Positions 46,371 to 55,473 of a DNA stretch of 64,000 nucleotides are shown here, piece by piece. The notes under the pieces are model-generated. The model ran no database searches and was not told the origin of the DNA. It saw only the letters and a list, made by a program, of their open reading frames with translations. The DNA comes from an uncultured Lachnospiraceae bacterium. GTDB taxonomy: Bacteria; Bacillota; Clostridia; Lachnospirales; Lachnospiraceae. Every line of letters begins with the position of its first letter. Position 1 is the stretch's first letter. The translations under genes and the position numbers were made by a program. The stretch covers positions 1 through 64,000 of the forward strand of contig CAMEJJ010000006.1 in NCBI GenBank assembly GCA_945919795.1, written 5' to 3'.

Positions 46371-47135
46371 ATGAATTGTTTAGTAGAACAGATAGAAAAA
46401 GTCGTAAGAGAATGTGGAGAAATATTGCTACATGCGGATCGAACTTCATCTTTTGTGTCATCAAAAGAAGGTCATGGAAATTTTGTGACGGTATACGATA
46501 AAAAGATTCAGGAAAAGCTACAAAAAGATCTGGCAGTTGTATTATCCGAAGCTGTGTTTGTTGGTGAAGAAGAGGACATGCATGCCGATATTCATAATGG
46601 CTATGCTTTTGTTGTTGATCCAATCGATGGAACTGCTAATTTTGTTCGCGATTTGAAAGCCAGTGTGATTTCAGTCGGATTATTAAAAGATGGACAACCT
46701 TATATCGGCGTTGTTTACAACCCCTATTTAGATGAGATGTATACAGCAAAGAAAGATTGCGGGGCATTTTTGAATAAAAAACCAATTAAGGTATCGGATA
46801 AGCCATTGTCAGAAGGTATTGTATTGTTTGGGACAGCTCCCTATTATAAAGAATTAAATGATAAGGCATTTGATATGGCGCATCACTATTTTAAACAGGC
46901 GCTGGATTTACGACGCACAGGGACGGCAGCGCTTGACATCTGCCTGATTGCTTCGGGAAGAGCTGAACTGTTTTTTGAACTGATATTACAGCCTTGGGAC
47001 TATGCAGCCGGTTGTATTATTTTAACAGAAGCAGGCGGCAAAATTGAAACACTGGAAGGAACTTCTGTTACCTTTGATAAACCCTGTTCTGTCATTGCTA
47101 CAAACGGATGTAAGGTTGTTCCGTATAAAGGGTAA
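46371..47135 (+). CDS. Inositol monophosphatase family protein
   Basis: A 254-aa Mg2+-dependent sugar/nucleotide phosphatase. Metal ligands are in VGEEED (about 64-69) and DPIDGTANF (about 84-92), with QPWDYAAG (about 206) as the third motif. The family includes inositol, fructose-1,6-bis- and PAP phosphatases; the exact substrate is unclear. The ATG at 46371 has AGGA 7 bases upstream; an ATG six bases earlier is too close to it. It is a single gene with its own promoter. Confidence 0.9.
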   Translation: MNCLVEQIEKVVRECGEILLHADRTSSFVSSKEGHGNFVTVYDKKIQEKLQKDLAVVLSEAVFVGEEEDMHADIHNGYAFVVDPIDGTANFVRDLKASVISVGLLKDGQPYIGVVYNPYLDEMYTAKKDCGAFLNKKPIKVSDKPLSEGIVLFGTAPYYKELNDKAFDMAHHYFKQALDLRRTGTAALDICLIASGRAELFFELILQPWDYAAGCIILTEAGGKIETLEGTSVTFDKPCSVIATNGCKVVPYKG

Positions 47136-47284
47136 ACAATGTAAAACAATGGAAAGCATTGTGATTTATTGGATATAATTGGAAAGAGTACCGGAAAAAT
47201 AGCATTGCGCTATTATTGGGAAAATAATGAAAAAATATGAAAAAGAATAATGGCAAGAATAATGAAAAATAATTATAAAATTGC

Positions 47285-47314
47285 TTGACAAGTACAATGC
47301 ATTTAATATATACT
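47285..47314 (+). promoter_or_regulatory. Promoter of the tRNA-Val/tRNA-Met unit
   Basis: TTGACA (47285-47290), 18-base spacer, TATACT (47309-47314), 38 bases before tRNA-Val. Confidence 0.8.
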
Positions 47315-47352
47315 AACAAAGTCGGTTGCAAAAAGTAATCGAAACAAAAAAT

Positions 47353-47425
47353 GGGATCTTAGCTCAGCTGGGAGAGCATCTGCCTTACAAGCAGAGGGTC
47401 ATAGGTTCGAGCCCTATAGGTCCCA
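47353..47425 (+). tRNA. tRNA-Val (anticodon TAC)
   Basis: A 73-base cloverleaf. GGGATCT pairs with AGGTCCC, discriminator A. The anticodon stem CTGCC/GGCAG-type arm holds loop CTTACAA with TAC. The T loop is TTCGAGC. CCA is not encoded. Confidence 0.95.
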
Positions 47426-47432
47426 TTTATAT

Positions 47433-47506
47433 GGCGAGATAGCTCAGTTGGCTAGAGCATACGGTTCATACCCGTAGTGTCGAGGGTTCGAATCCCCCTC
47501 TCGCTA
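47433..47506 (+). tRNA. tRNA-Met (anticodon CAT), elongator type
   Basis: A 74-base cloverleaf only 7 bases after tRNA-Val. The anticodon loop TTCATAC gives CAT. The body (ACGGTTCATACCCGT) matches elongator tRNA-Met rather than initiator or the tRNA-Ile2 type. The first acceptor pair is G-T. Confidence 0.93.
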
Positions 47507-47516
47507 TTCCGATAGG

Positions 47517-47560
47517 TCCCGAAAACTTTCATTTTTCAAGGTTTTTGGGATTTTCATTTT
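47517..47560 (+). terminator. Terminator after the tRNA pair
   Basis: TCCC-AAAAC pairs with GTTTT-GGGA across a loop of about 15 bases, followed by TTTTCATTTTC. Confidence 0.65.
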
Positions 47561-47697
47561 CACCATCTAAACATCTCTCATATCTAACTTTAAAAATCTA
47601 ACATCTAATAAAGCAAAAAATTCTTCTTTATTATCAATTATGAAACTCTTGAATTATTTTATCATCACTATTCTTATACGGTTCTTCTATTGCTTTT

Positions 47698-47850
47698 TTA
47701 ATTGGTCATCTGTTCTTTCTTGTACAGATAAAGAAAAGCTATGTCTTGTAATTTGTTTATGAAAACTGTTTTCCCAATTCCGCATAGTGCACTAAAATTA
47801 ATAGATTTTTTTAGAATGTTGACATTAATCCTGATCTGGCCTATATGGAT
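47698..47850 (-). pseudogene. AAA ATPase fragment (Walker A remnant)
   Basis: On the minus strand a short frame reads SINFSALCGIGKTVFINKLQ and stops at 47700-47698. The G-x-G-K-T core with following V-x-x-N-K resembles P-loop ATPases that begin with LRGVGKTVLLN. Only about 50 codons are left, with no start, Walker B or other motifs. It is a decayed piece of an ATPase, probably once mobile or phage-like. Confidence 0.45.
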
Positions 47851-47896
47851 TTACTTTAAACATATAATCATGCTATACTTATAGAAAGGTAATTTT

Positions 47897-48136
47897 ATGG
47901 TTTTTGAAACAATAAATAAACCATTTGAACTTAAGCCTTACCGTTTGAGCCCAAAAGAAAAAACTAAAATCGAACACGAAATTAACACTAATTATAGCAA
48001 GTATAATGGACAAGAATATTGTGTACATTATTCATATGGATTGGATAACATAGCATATAGATATTATTTTGAAAATCATGGTTTCAATCAATATAATATA
48101 TATATGCGAAGAAAAATTAAATCAAGAAAGAGATGA
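47897..48136 (+). CDS. Small hypothetical protein, first of an AT-rich pair
   Basis: A 79-aa soluble protein rich in Tyr, Asn and Lys (YCVHYSYGLDNIAYRYYFEN near 41-60), ending in a basic cluster. AAAGGT lies 6 bases before the ATG. The stop is 4 bases before the next ATG, so the two form a tiny operon. Base composition is much more A+T-rich than the neighbouring housekeeping genes, suggesting acquisition. No family is recognised; an immunity or small regulatory role is possible but unproven. Confidence 0.6.
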   Translation: MVFETINKPFELKPYRLSPKEKTKIEHEINTNYSKYNGQEYCVHYSYGLDNIAYRYYFENHGFNQYNIYMRRKIKSRKR

Positions 48137-48140
48137 TTAT

Positions 48141-48371
48141 ATGGAAGAACTATTTAGTAGATTAAATGCAATTCCAAATTCTTATTTCGAATTTGTTGAT
48201 AGTGTTATTGATTATGCCGAAGAAAAAGAAACTCATTTATACCTAATAACAGAGTATCTAAATACTAATCCTTCGGCTACGCCCTCAGATGTACTAAAAT
48301 TTATAACTTTTCAACCAGATTTCTTTGATAATGAAGAAGTTCATGCAAATAATGCTCTGCTTATTGGATAA
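48141..48371 (+). CDS. Small hypothetical protein, second of the pair
   Basis: A 76-aa acidic helical protein (SYFEFVDSVIDYAEEKETHL near 14-33) with no membrane segment. AAAGAGATG overlaps the preceding stop and precedes the ATG. The opposite charge of the two partners (basic end first, acidic second) would fit a small protein complex. It shares the low G+C of the patch and ends 36 bases before ispF. No family is recognised. Confidence 0.6.
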   Translation: MEELFSRLNAIPNSYFEFVDSVIDYAEEKETHLYLITEYLNTNPSATPSDVLKFITFQPDFFDNEEVHANNALLIG

Positions 48372-48407
48372 CAAACATGAATTATTACTCCTAAATGAGG
48401 TGGATTT

Positions 48408-48986
48408 ATGCGAATAGGAATGGGATATGATGTTCACAAATTAGTAGAAGGCCGCGATTTAATCATGGGTGGTGTAACCATCCCCTATGAAAAAGGTCTC
48501 TTAGGTCACTCCGATGCCGATGTATTATTGCATGCGATTATGGATTCTTTACTTGGTGCCGCTGCACTCGGAGACATTGGCAAACATTTTCCGGATACCG
48601 ATGAAAAATACAAAGGAATTTCCAGTATCGAATTATTAAAACATGTGGGAAGCTTATTGGAAGAAAATCACTTCATGATTGAAAACATTGATGCTACCAT
48701 TATTGCGCAACAGCCTAAAATGCGTCCCTATATTGACCAAATGCGGCAAAATATTGCGGACGCTCTAGAAGTTGACATAACACAAATCAACGTAAAAGCT
48801 ACAACCGAAGAAGGTTTAGGTTTCACCGGTAGCGGTGAAGGCATTTCTTCTCAGGCAATTTGCATGTTAACATCACCTGCAAGTCTCATGGATATGCAGG
48901 TTGACATAAATCAAATATCAAATCAGCAGACAGCTCCCGGTGGTAACTGTGGCGGATGCATGGGATGTCCAAGAAACCAAGCTTGA
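48408..48986 (+). CDS. ispF: 2-C-methyl-D-erythritol 2,4-cyclodiphosphate synthase with Cys-rich tail
   Basis: A 192-aa enzyme of the non-mevalonate isoprenoid pathway, forming the cyclodiphosphate. Zinc-binding DVHKL (about 8-12) with [20 protein letters not shown] (about 34-53) and [19 protein letters not shown] near 140 are intact. The normal enzyme ends near residue 157; here about 33 extra residues follow, ending [15 protein letters not shown] with C-x2-C-x2-C. AGGTGG precedes the ATG. The tail is unexplained and may bind metal. Confidence 0.93.
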   Translation: MRIGMGYDVHKLVEGRDLIMGGVTIPYEKGLLGHSDADVLLHAIMDSLLGAAALGDIGKHFPDTDEKYKGISSIELLKHVGSLLEENHFMIENIDATIIAQQPKMRPYIDQMRQNIADALEVDITQINVKATTEEGLGFTGSGEGISSQAICMLTSPASLMDMQVDINQISNQQTAPGGNCGGCMGCPRNQA

Positions 48987-49041
48987 CCAAAGACACACAA
49001 TGAAACCGGTCAGAACACAAATCCGAAATGGGAACATTAAA

Positions 49042-49072
49042 ATGTCGGGCTAAAATTTATTTAGCCCGACAT
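49042..49072 (-). terminator. Terminator overlapping the end of greA
   Basis: ATGTCGGGCTAAA pairs perfectly with TTTAGCCCGACAT. The greA stop codon lies inside the hairpin. The minus strand ends in a short T run; it may also serve ispF from the other side. Confidence 0.85.
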
Positions 49073-49547
49073 CTTCTTTCATAACATCAATTTTCTTAAT
49101 TAACAAATCATAGCTTACATTATCATTAACATGAACCGTAACCTTATCATTTACCTTATGCCCCATCAGAGCTTTTCCCACAGGTGATTCTGTGCTAATC
49201 AGTCCTTTTAGCGAATTTTCACGCATCGTTGTCACGATGCAATAAGTCTCTTCACTGTGATCATCACAAAACTCAACGGTCACTTCTTTATTGATACCGA
49301 CTTCATCTTCCGGAGATTCATCCGATACAATCACCGCAGTCTTAATCATACGTTCCAAAAAACGGATACGGCTTTCATTGGCATTCTTTTCTTTCTTGGC
49401 AGCCTTATATTCAAAATTTTCGCTTAGGTCACCATGTGCCCTTGCCGTTTTCACATGCTCTAAGAGTTCCTGTCGGACCGTAATTTTACGGTATTCGATT
49501 TCCTCCTGCATTTTTTCAATATCACTTTTCGTTAATTCGTTATTCAT
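49050..49547 (-). CDS. greA: Transcription elongation factor GreA/GreB family
   Basis: A 165-aa factor that rescues backtracked RNA polymerase. The N-terminal coiled coil has GDLSENFEYKAAKKEKNANE (about 39-58), with the acidic tip residues that reach the active site. The C-terminal domain (about 85-160) includes STESPVGKALMGHKVND. Length is normal. Its last codons form one arm of the terminator. The upstream region carries a 32-bp tandem repeat. Confidence 0.92.
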   Translation of the reverse strand: MNNELTKSDIEKMQEEIEYRKITVRQELLEHVKTARAHGDLSENFEYKAAKKEKNANESRIRFLERMIKTAVIVSDESPEDEVGINKEVTVEFCDDHSEETYCIVTTMRENSLKGLISTESPVGKALMGHKVNDKVTVHVNDNVSYDLLIKKIDVMKEDVGLNKF

Positions 49548-49601
49548 AATTCACGCTCTCTTAATATTGCTCGATTATATTACTGTCATATATCCGGTCT
49601 G

Positions 49602-49697
49602 TTCCATTTTTCTTCTATCTTCTATTCGATTTATTCCGTTTTCCTTCTATCATCAATTCGGATTATTCCATTTTCCTTATATTCTATATCCAAATTG
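49602..49697. repeat. 32-bp tandem repeat, three units
   Basis: Units start at 49602, 49634 and 49666 with exactly 32-base spacing, each opening TTCC[AG]TTTT[TC]CTT. A fourth start (TTCCC) is at 49698. They lie between mecA and greA. Confidence 0.85.
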
Positions 49698-49725
49698 TTC
49701 CCTTACTTTGCAATCCGAATACATG

Positions 49726-50472
49726 TTAATTTCCTTTCAGTTTCCCAATCGCATTCTCTGCAATCAGACATTCACAATGTTCTTTAATAAATAATGCATG
49801 CTCTGCCTTTTCTGAAACAAAATGTCCGTATTCATATGCTGTCAGATACACTCCTGCCAGTGTTCCGGCCTCTGATTCATTTCTATCAACAATCAAATAA
49901 TAGGTATCATGGTCATGATCTTTATACAAGCTGCTTCCAACTTCAACCGGCAGTTCCACGGCTTTGACATATCCTAACAGATCGGAAACTCTGTCAAAAG
50001 CAAATATTTTTCGATCCAGACTGACAAGATGTCTTGTTCCATCCGAATTCGTTCGAATGGTGTCATCCAGCCCTTTTTCAATCTCTTTATGAATGTTTTG
50101 CAAAAACTTCTGAAAAAGCTCCGTCCGCTCTTCGTCCGTTGCATTTTCAACCTGATCAAAGACTTCATCGGGAATCGCAATACCCGCATCCTTTTTTAAA
50201 GCATTTATCACAGTTCGAAGATCAAATTGCGGTTTCTCCGTCAAAAAGATGGCCAATCCATGTTCCTTAACCGGCGCAATCTGAAGAGAAGTCAGAGGCC
50301 CCTGCGGCTTATACCCCACTTCTTCACTCGCCTGTTGCACAATGACATGCAAAAATTCCATGGCATTTTCACTGCGTGTAAAAAAATCTTCAATTGAAAC
50401 ATCATACTGGTCCATGTCCTGTTCTGTCACAACACATTTGACCATATGTTCATTGACTCTGAAAAATTCCAT
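49726..50472 (-). CDS. mecA: MecA-family ClpC adaptor protein
   Basis: A 248-aa adaptor. The N-terminal domain starts MEFFRVNEHMVKCVVTEQDM as in MecA. An acidic linker precedes the C-terminal domain (about 155-245) with LIVDRNESEAGTLAGVYLTA and EHALFIKEHCECLIAENAIG. In Bacillus it delivers ComK and other substrates to ClpCP. The ATG at 50472 fits the family start and lies 5 bases after argS; a longer frame would overlap argS. Confidence 0.88.
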   Translation of the reverse strand: MEFFRVNEHMVKCVVTEQDMDQYDVSIEDFFTRSENAMEFLHVIVQQASEEVGYKPQGPLTSLQIAPVKEHGLAIFLTEKPQFDLRTVINALKKDAGIAIPDEVFDQVENATDEERTELFQKFLQNIHKEIEKGLDDTIRTNSDGTRHLVSLDRKIFAFDRVSDLLGYVKAVELPVEVGSSLYKDHDHDTYYLIVDRNESEAGTLAGVYLTAYEYGHFVSEKAEHALFIKEHCECLIAENAIGKLKGN

Positions 50473-50476
50473 TCCA

Positions 50477-52243
50477 TCACATCCGATCGGGTGCACTAAA
50501 TCCCAGTACATCAATACATGTTTCCAGGATTTCCTTGGTTAATCGTAACAATGCAATATATCCTGCCTGCTTAACCTCATCTTCCTCCTGCATAATTTTT
50601 GTTGCATGATAGAAGTGGTTAAATGCATTTGCTAAATCATAAATATATGCACACACTTTATGCGGTGCCATTTCCACCCAGGCATTTTCCATCATGGCAT
50701 TAAAGCCTGCCAAATTCATCATCAGTTCTTTTTCCGCAGCACTTTCTGCTTTTAAAATAGATGCCTGATCCGCATTTTTTCCGGTTGCGGCATATTTTGC
50801 CAAAATTGATTTAATACGTACAATGGTATATAAAATATACGGTCCGGTATCTCCCTCAAAAGAAGTAAAGCGTTCCACATCAAAGATATAGTCTTTACTT
50901 GCCTGATTGGATAAATCACCATATTTAATGGCAGCCAGTGCTACCATCTGCGCTGTTTTTTTCGCTTCATCTTCTGCTACTTCATGGTTTGATACAATCT
51001 TTTCATACATCTGATCGTTGATATCGCGAATCAGATTTTCCAGACGCATAACACCACCCTGACGGGTTTTAAAAGGTTTACCGTCATTACCGTTCATCGT
51101 ACCAAAACCAACAAAGGTCAGTTTGGTTTCGGGCGTAACCAGCTTGGTCTTGCGTGCACAACGGAACACCTGTGTAAAGTACAACTCCTGTCTTTTATCT
51201 ACGACATAAATGATATGATCCGGCTTGATTTCTTCCATACGCTCCTTAATGGTCGCCAAATCCGTCGTATTGTATAAAGAAGCACCGTCACTTTTTAAAA
51301 TCATACAGGGCGGGATTTCCTTGGTATCGGTCTCTTCTTTTACATCAACTACCAAAGCCCCTTCGGATTCATGTGCATATCCTTCCCGTTTCATGTATTC
51401 GACCATACCGGGAATGACATCATGGACATCGGATTCCCCTTTCCATAAATCAAATTCCACATTTAATTTCTCATAGTTTTTCTTAAGATCAGAAACAGAA
51501 ACAGCAATAATATGATTCCATAATGCACGATATCCCCTGACACCGTTTTGAAGCTTAAAGGTCGCATCCATGGCGCGTTCTTTATATGATGCATCTTCTT
51601 TTGATTTCAGGCTGGCAGCCGGATAGATTTCCTCTAGTTCTGAAATCGTAAACGGTGCTTCCTTTGGATATTCTCCTTCAAAATTTTCATCAAAATATGG
51701 AAGATCGGGCTGTCTTTCTTTTAATTCGGTAATGATTAAGCCCATCTGCAGACCCCAGTCTCCTAAATGGATATCACCGATTACCTCATGACCGTTGTAT
51801 CTGGCAATCCGCTTTATGCTCTCTCCAATGATGGCAGAACGTAAATGACCGACATGTAGAGGTTTTGCGACATTCGGTCCACCATAGTCAATCACGATCT
51901 TTGACGGCTCTTTTGCTTCTTCAAGCCCATATTTTTTATCAGCTTTCATTTCTTCCAGATAATTGGCAATAAACTGTTCATCCAGACGAATATTTAAAAA
52001 TCCGGGAGCCACTGCTTCCACCGATGCAAATACCTTGCTGTCTGCACATTTTGCCGCAACATCATTTGCAATCATAATCGGTGCCTTATGATAGAGTTTC
52101 GCACCCGCCATGGCCCCGTTACATTGATATTCGCACAAATCAGGCCGGTTTGATACCGATACCTTGCCTAACTCGCCGTCATATCCTGCTTCAATAAATG
52201 CCTGTTTCATTTCTTCTGAAATTAAATCTAAAAATTTTTTCAT
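50477..52243 (-). CDS. argS: Arginyl-tRNA synthetase
   Basis: A 588-aa class I synthetase. An N-terminal Add domain is followed by the HIGH-type motif HVGHLRSAIIG (about 128-138), a Rossmann catalytic fold with KTRQGGVMRL (about 395) where KMSKS would be, and a DALR anticodon-binding domain ending ETCIDVLGF. The ATG at 52243 has AGGGAT upstream and starts one base after the queH stop. mecA follows directly, so queH-argS-mecA are read together. Confidence 0.96.
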   Translation of the reverse strand: MKKFLDLISEEMKQAFIEAGYDGELGKVSVSNRPDLCEYQCNGAMAGAKLYHKAPIMIANDVAAKCADSKVFASVEAVAPGFLNIRLDEQFIANYLEEMKADKKYGLEEAKEPSKIVIDYGGPNVAKPLHVGHLRSAIIGESIKRIARYNGHEVIGDIHLGDWGLQMGLIITELKERQPDLPYFDENFEGEYPKEAPFTISELEEIYPAASLKSKEDASYKERAMDATFKLQNGVRGYRALWNHIIAVSVSDLKKNYEKLNVEFDLWKGESDVHDVIPGMVEYMKREGYAHESEGALVVDVKEETDTKEIPPCMILKSDGASLYNTTDLATIKERMEEIKPDHIIYVVDKRQELYFTQVFRCARKTKLVTPETKLTFVGFGTMNGNDGKPFKTRQGGVMRLENLIRDINDQMYEKIVSNHEVAEDEAKKTAQMVALAAIKYGDLSNQASKDYIFDVERFTSFEGDTGPYILYTIVRIKSILAKYAATGKNADQASILKAESAAEKELMMNLAGFNAMMENAWVEMAPHKVCAYIYDLANAFNHFYHATKIMQEEDEVKQAGYIALLRLTKEILETCIDVLGFSAPDRM

Positions 52244-52244
52244 T

Positions 52245-52874
52245 TTATCCCTCATTTTTTATTTCATTCTGACTAAAAATACAGCCACAGAAATTCTGTC
52301 TGTATAAATCATATTCCTTAGATAGCTCAATGGAACGCTTGTATCCGTTTTTCTTTTTAAAATCGGACGGCAAAAAGGCGATGCCGTACTTTTCCCCACA
52401 AGATGAGCCGATGTCATTGAGCTTTTCCGCATTTTTGAGCGGACTGATGGTTAAAGATGTCGTAAAGAAATCAAATCCACCTTCTTTTGCAAGATGAGCA
52501 GCTTCGTTTAATCGCATTTCAAAGCAGATTTCACACCGCTTACCTCCTTCTTTGTCCTTTTCATGTCCTCTTACGGCCTCAAAAAACAAATTCGGATGAT
52601 AATCTCCCTCGATAAAAGAAATAGGATACTTACACTTTTTTTCCGCATTAAATGCATCAATCAGACGTTTTTGCTCTTCCACGCGCTTACGGTATTCTGA
52701 CTCGCTTGTGATGTTTGGATTGTAATATAAAACCGTAATGGAAAAATAGTTGCCCAGATATTCCAATACATAGCTACTGCACGGTGCGCAGCAACAGTGA
52801 ATGAGCAGCTTTTTTCCTGTCGTTTCAGGTTTACATAAAATATCATCCAATTTTTTTTGGTAGTTTTCTTTCAT
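52245..52874 (-). CDS. queH: Epoxyqueuosine reductase QueH
   Basis: A 209-aa enzyme for the last step of queuosine synthesis in tRNA wobble position. The hallmark CCCAPCSSYV (about 27-36), RCEICFEMRL (about 114) and NFCGCIFSQNE near the end supply Fe-S and metal ligands of the QueH (DUF208) family, which replaces QueG in many Clostridia. The ATG at 52874 is preferred to a TTG 12 bases upstream. It is 18 bases after the GGDEF-EAL gene and one base before argS. Confidence 0.92.
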   Translation of the reverse strand: MKENYQKKLDDILCKPETTGKKLLIHCCCAPCSSYVLEYLGNYFSITVLYYNPNITSESEYRKRVEEQKRLIDAFNAEKKCKYPISFIEGDYHPNLFFEAVRGHEKDKEGGKRCEICFEMRLNEAAHLAKEGGFDFFTTSLTISPLKNAEKLNDIGSSCGEKYGIAFLPSDFKKKNGYKRSIELSKEYDLYRQNFCGCIFSQNEIKNEG

Positions 52875-52892
52875 TTTGATTTCCAAATTGTT

Positions 52893-55379
52893 TTATTTCT
52901 CGGACTTCTCCTCTTGATCCACTTTCACTTTTTCTTCAGACTTCTGTTCTTTGGATTTCCGTTTTTTGTCCGATTTCTCTTTTTCTTCAGACTTTTGCTC
53001 TGTCTCATTCATTTTGGCAACCCGTTGTGCTTCGGCTGCCACCAATTCTTTGGCAGTCTCATCATTTTTCTTTGCTCCGTTTATGGAAGCATCGGAAAAA
53101 ACATCCAAATCACAGAACTGCTCTAAAAATCTGGCTCCCGGAATCGGTCTTGAATAATAGTATCCCTGTACATAACGTACTCCAATTTTACGAAGCATTT
53201 CAACCTGATCCTTGGTTTCTACACCTTCACAGATAACTTTAATACCAAGACCATGTGCCATCTCAACAATTTTGGTCAAAATCAGGATGGAAGCCTCTGA
53301 TGTAATGGATTCGCTGAAGAATTCCTTGTCAATTTTTAATACATCAAACGGGAAGTCCTTTAACATATTTAAGGACGAATAGCCGGAACCGAAATCATCC
53401 ATGGAAAGTGGTATATCCTCGGCCTTCAAATTGTTCATGATAGAAAGCATTTTGCCCTGATCCATGAACAGAACCGTCTCTGTAACTTCCAGTTCAATAC
53501 TTCTTTTCGGAATATCATAACGCTGAAGTACTTCTTTTACTTTTTCCAGATACTGTGGATTATGAAGAAGAACTCGCGACTGGTTTACCGAAATCGGATA
53601 AACCGGCTTTCCGGCATCTACAAGCTGACGGATTAGCTGGCACGAACTTTCGAGCATGTACATATCCAGTTGCTCGATAAAACCGTTTTTTTCAAAAACC
53701 GGTATGAAATCAGAAGGATATACCATGGTTCCGTCGTCGCGTATCCATCGTACCAAAGCCTCTCCACCATACAGGTGATTTTCACTGATATCCCATTTAG
53801 GCTGAACAAACAGCTTAAATTCTCCGTTAAATAAAGCTCTTTCCATCGTCGATTCAATCATATCGACTTTACGCATATCCTTGACCATTTTATCTGAGTA
53901 TACGGCAACACTTTCTTTTTCTTCTCCGTTCAACTCTTTTCTGGCCGCATTAGCTTTATCGATTACAATTGAAATATCTTCGGAGGTATCCTGAATTTTA
54001 TAGACACCCCTTTTAAACTTGATTGGATAACGAATACCGATGTCCAAGGCTCTCGCATTTACCTTATCCGTAAAAACAAACAATCTTTCTTCCAAGTCCA
54101 AAGTGTTTTTGGTCAGCAGAACAAACTGATCCGCATTCATACGAACACAGATTTCATTGGATGAAAAGATACTCTCCGCTTCCTCTGTAATTACTTTAAG
54201 TAAAAGGTCTGCCTTTTCATGTCCGTATGCTTCATTGATATACCGGAAATTCGATATATCAAATCGATGAACCGAAAATGCCATTCCTTTATAACGTTTC
54301 AGAATTTCAGCTGCTTCCTGCTTAAAGTAATTCAGATTTTTACCACCGGTAATTTCATCTTCAAACGCAAATTTCTCGATCATTTTATTGGCTCTGGCAC
54401 TGCTTAACAGTTCTACAACCAACAATAACATCATCAAAATGATGATAATTGCCACTGTGCCCACCGTACTACCGACAATCCGGCTTTCACTCATGTTGAA
54501 AGCTTCATCCGAATAAAAAAGGGCCACCACCACATCTTCATAACCATCCACCGTGACATAGGTCAGATAATATTTTGCACCATCCTTATTCTGGCATACA
54601 ACGGTTTCACCATCCGGTGTTGCATTTTCAATAGCCGATTTCAAAACAGAATCCAACCGGTTGCTGATATGATACATATTGGTTGAAAAATCCAGAAAAT
54701 TCTCATATTTATTCTGTGCACTCTCCATCGGATAAGTAGTTGCCAAAATATGCGTATCTCGATCCAATACATAGATATCACCGATACTCTTCATATTGGC
54801 AAAAGCCTCACTCTCAATCATATGAGCACAGTTCTGGGAAGCTACAACGATTCCTTGAAATTCTTCCTCAACAAAAACAGGAACAACATAAAGTAACATA
54901 TATATTTCCTGATTTAAGAAATAATCATTTACCACATAAAAACAATTTTTTGTAATTTTGCTAAGATCAACAAAACGTTCCCTGACATTACGAACTTCGC
55001 CATCTGCATAAATTGCAATTCCTTCTTCTGAAATATAACATAAATCTGTAATGTCATCCGAAGTCGCATATTTTGACAGAACCTGTATAATCTGAGCATC
55101 CGAGTACTGCTTAGACATCTTATCTACAATTTCCTCACAGGCACTGTTGGATTTTTTTTCAATGTCCTTCATGCGATCGCTCATTGCCTTTTCGGCAACT
55201 TCCAGTTGAGATTCATACTGTTCACTGATCACGTCTTTCAGATTATCACGAATCAGACGAATATGTACAAAACAGGCTATCAGAATTCCCAAAAAAGCCA
55301 AAGTGCCTAAAATAATAATTGGCGGTATGAGATTTTTTCGTGCACTTCCCTGTGCATTTCTTTTTTTTAATTTAAACAT
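52893..55379 (-). CDS. Membrane GGDEF-EAL protein with degenerate GGDEF and intact EAL
   Basis: An 828-aa protein. A membrane helix (about 18-40) and a second (about 315-338) enclose a dCache-like sensor. The GGDEF domain reads MNADQF where GGDEF should be (about 415), so synthesis of cyclic-di-GMP is unlikely. The EAL domain (about 500-745) keeps GGEALVRW, ELEVTETVL, DDFGSGYSSL and EGVET, so it should degrade cyclic-di-GMP. The last ~70 residues are a Lys/Glu/Ser-rich tail. The ATG at 55379 has GGAG upstream. queH follows 18 bases later. Confidence 0.92.
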   Translation of the reverse strand: MFKLKKRNAQGSARKNLIPPIIILGTLAFLGILIACFVHIRLIRDNLKDVISEQYESQLEVAEKAMSDRMKDIEKKSNSACEEIVDKMSKQYSDAQIIQVLSKYATSDDITDLCYISEEGIAIYADGEVRNVRERFVDLSKITKNCFYVVNDYFLNQEIYMLLYVVPVFVEEEFQGIVVASQNCAHMIESEAFANMKSIGDIYVLDRDTHILATTYPMESAQNKYENFLDFSTNMYHISNRLDSVLKSAIENATPDGETVVCQNKDGAKYYLTYVTVDGYEDVVVALFYSDEAFNMSESRIVGSTVGTVAIIIILMMLLLVVELLSSARANKMIEKFAFEDEITGGKNLNYFKQEAAEILKRYKGMAFSVHRFDISNFRYINEAYGHEKADLLLKVITEEAESIFSSNEICVRMNADQFVLLTKNTLDLEERLFVFTDKVNARALDIGIRYPIKFKRGVYKIQDTSEDISIVIDKANAARKELNGEEKESVAVYSDKMVKDMRKVDMIESTMERALFNGEFKLFVQPKWDISENHLYGGEALVRWIRDDGTMVYPSDFIPVFEKNGFIEQLDMYMLESSCQLIRQLVDAGKPVYPISVNQSRVLLHNPQYLEKVKEVLQRYDIPKRSIELEVTETVLFMDQGKMLSIMNNLKAEDIPLSMDDFGSGYSSLNMLKDFPFDVLKIDKEFFSESITSEASILILTKIVEMAHGLGIKVICEGVETKDQVEMLRKIGVRYVQGYYYSRPIPGARFLEQFCDLDVFSDASINGAKKNDETAKELVAAEAQRVAKMNETEQKSEEKEKSDKKRKSKEQKSEEKVKVDQEEKSEK

Positions 55380-55473
55380 GCGACTCTCCATCATTACATA
55401 GCATTTCACCATCTAACCCCACAATTGCATGGTGATAATACCTTTTGCCAACATTAAGCTATAGCGAAAGAAA

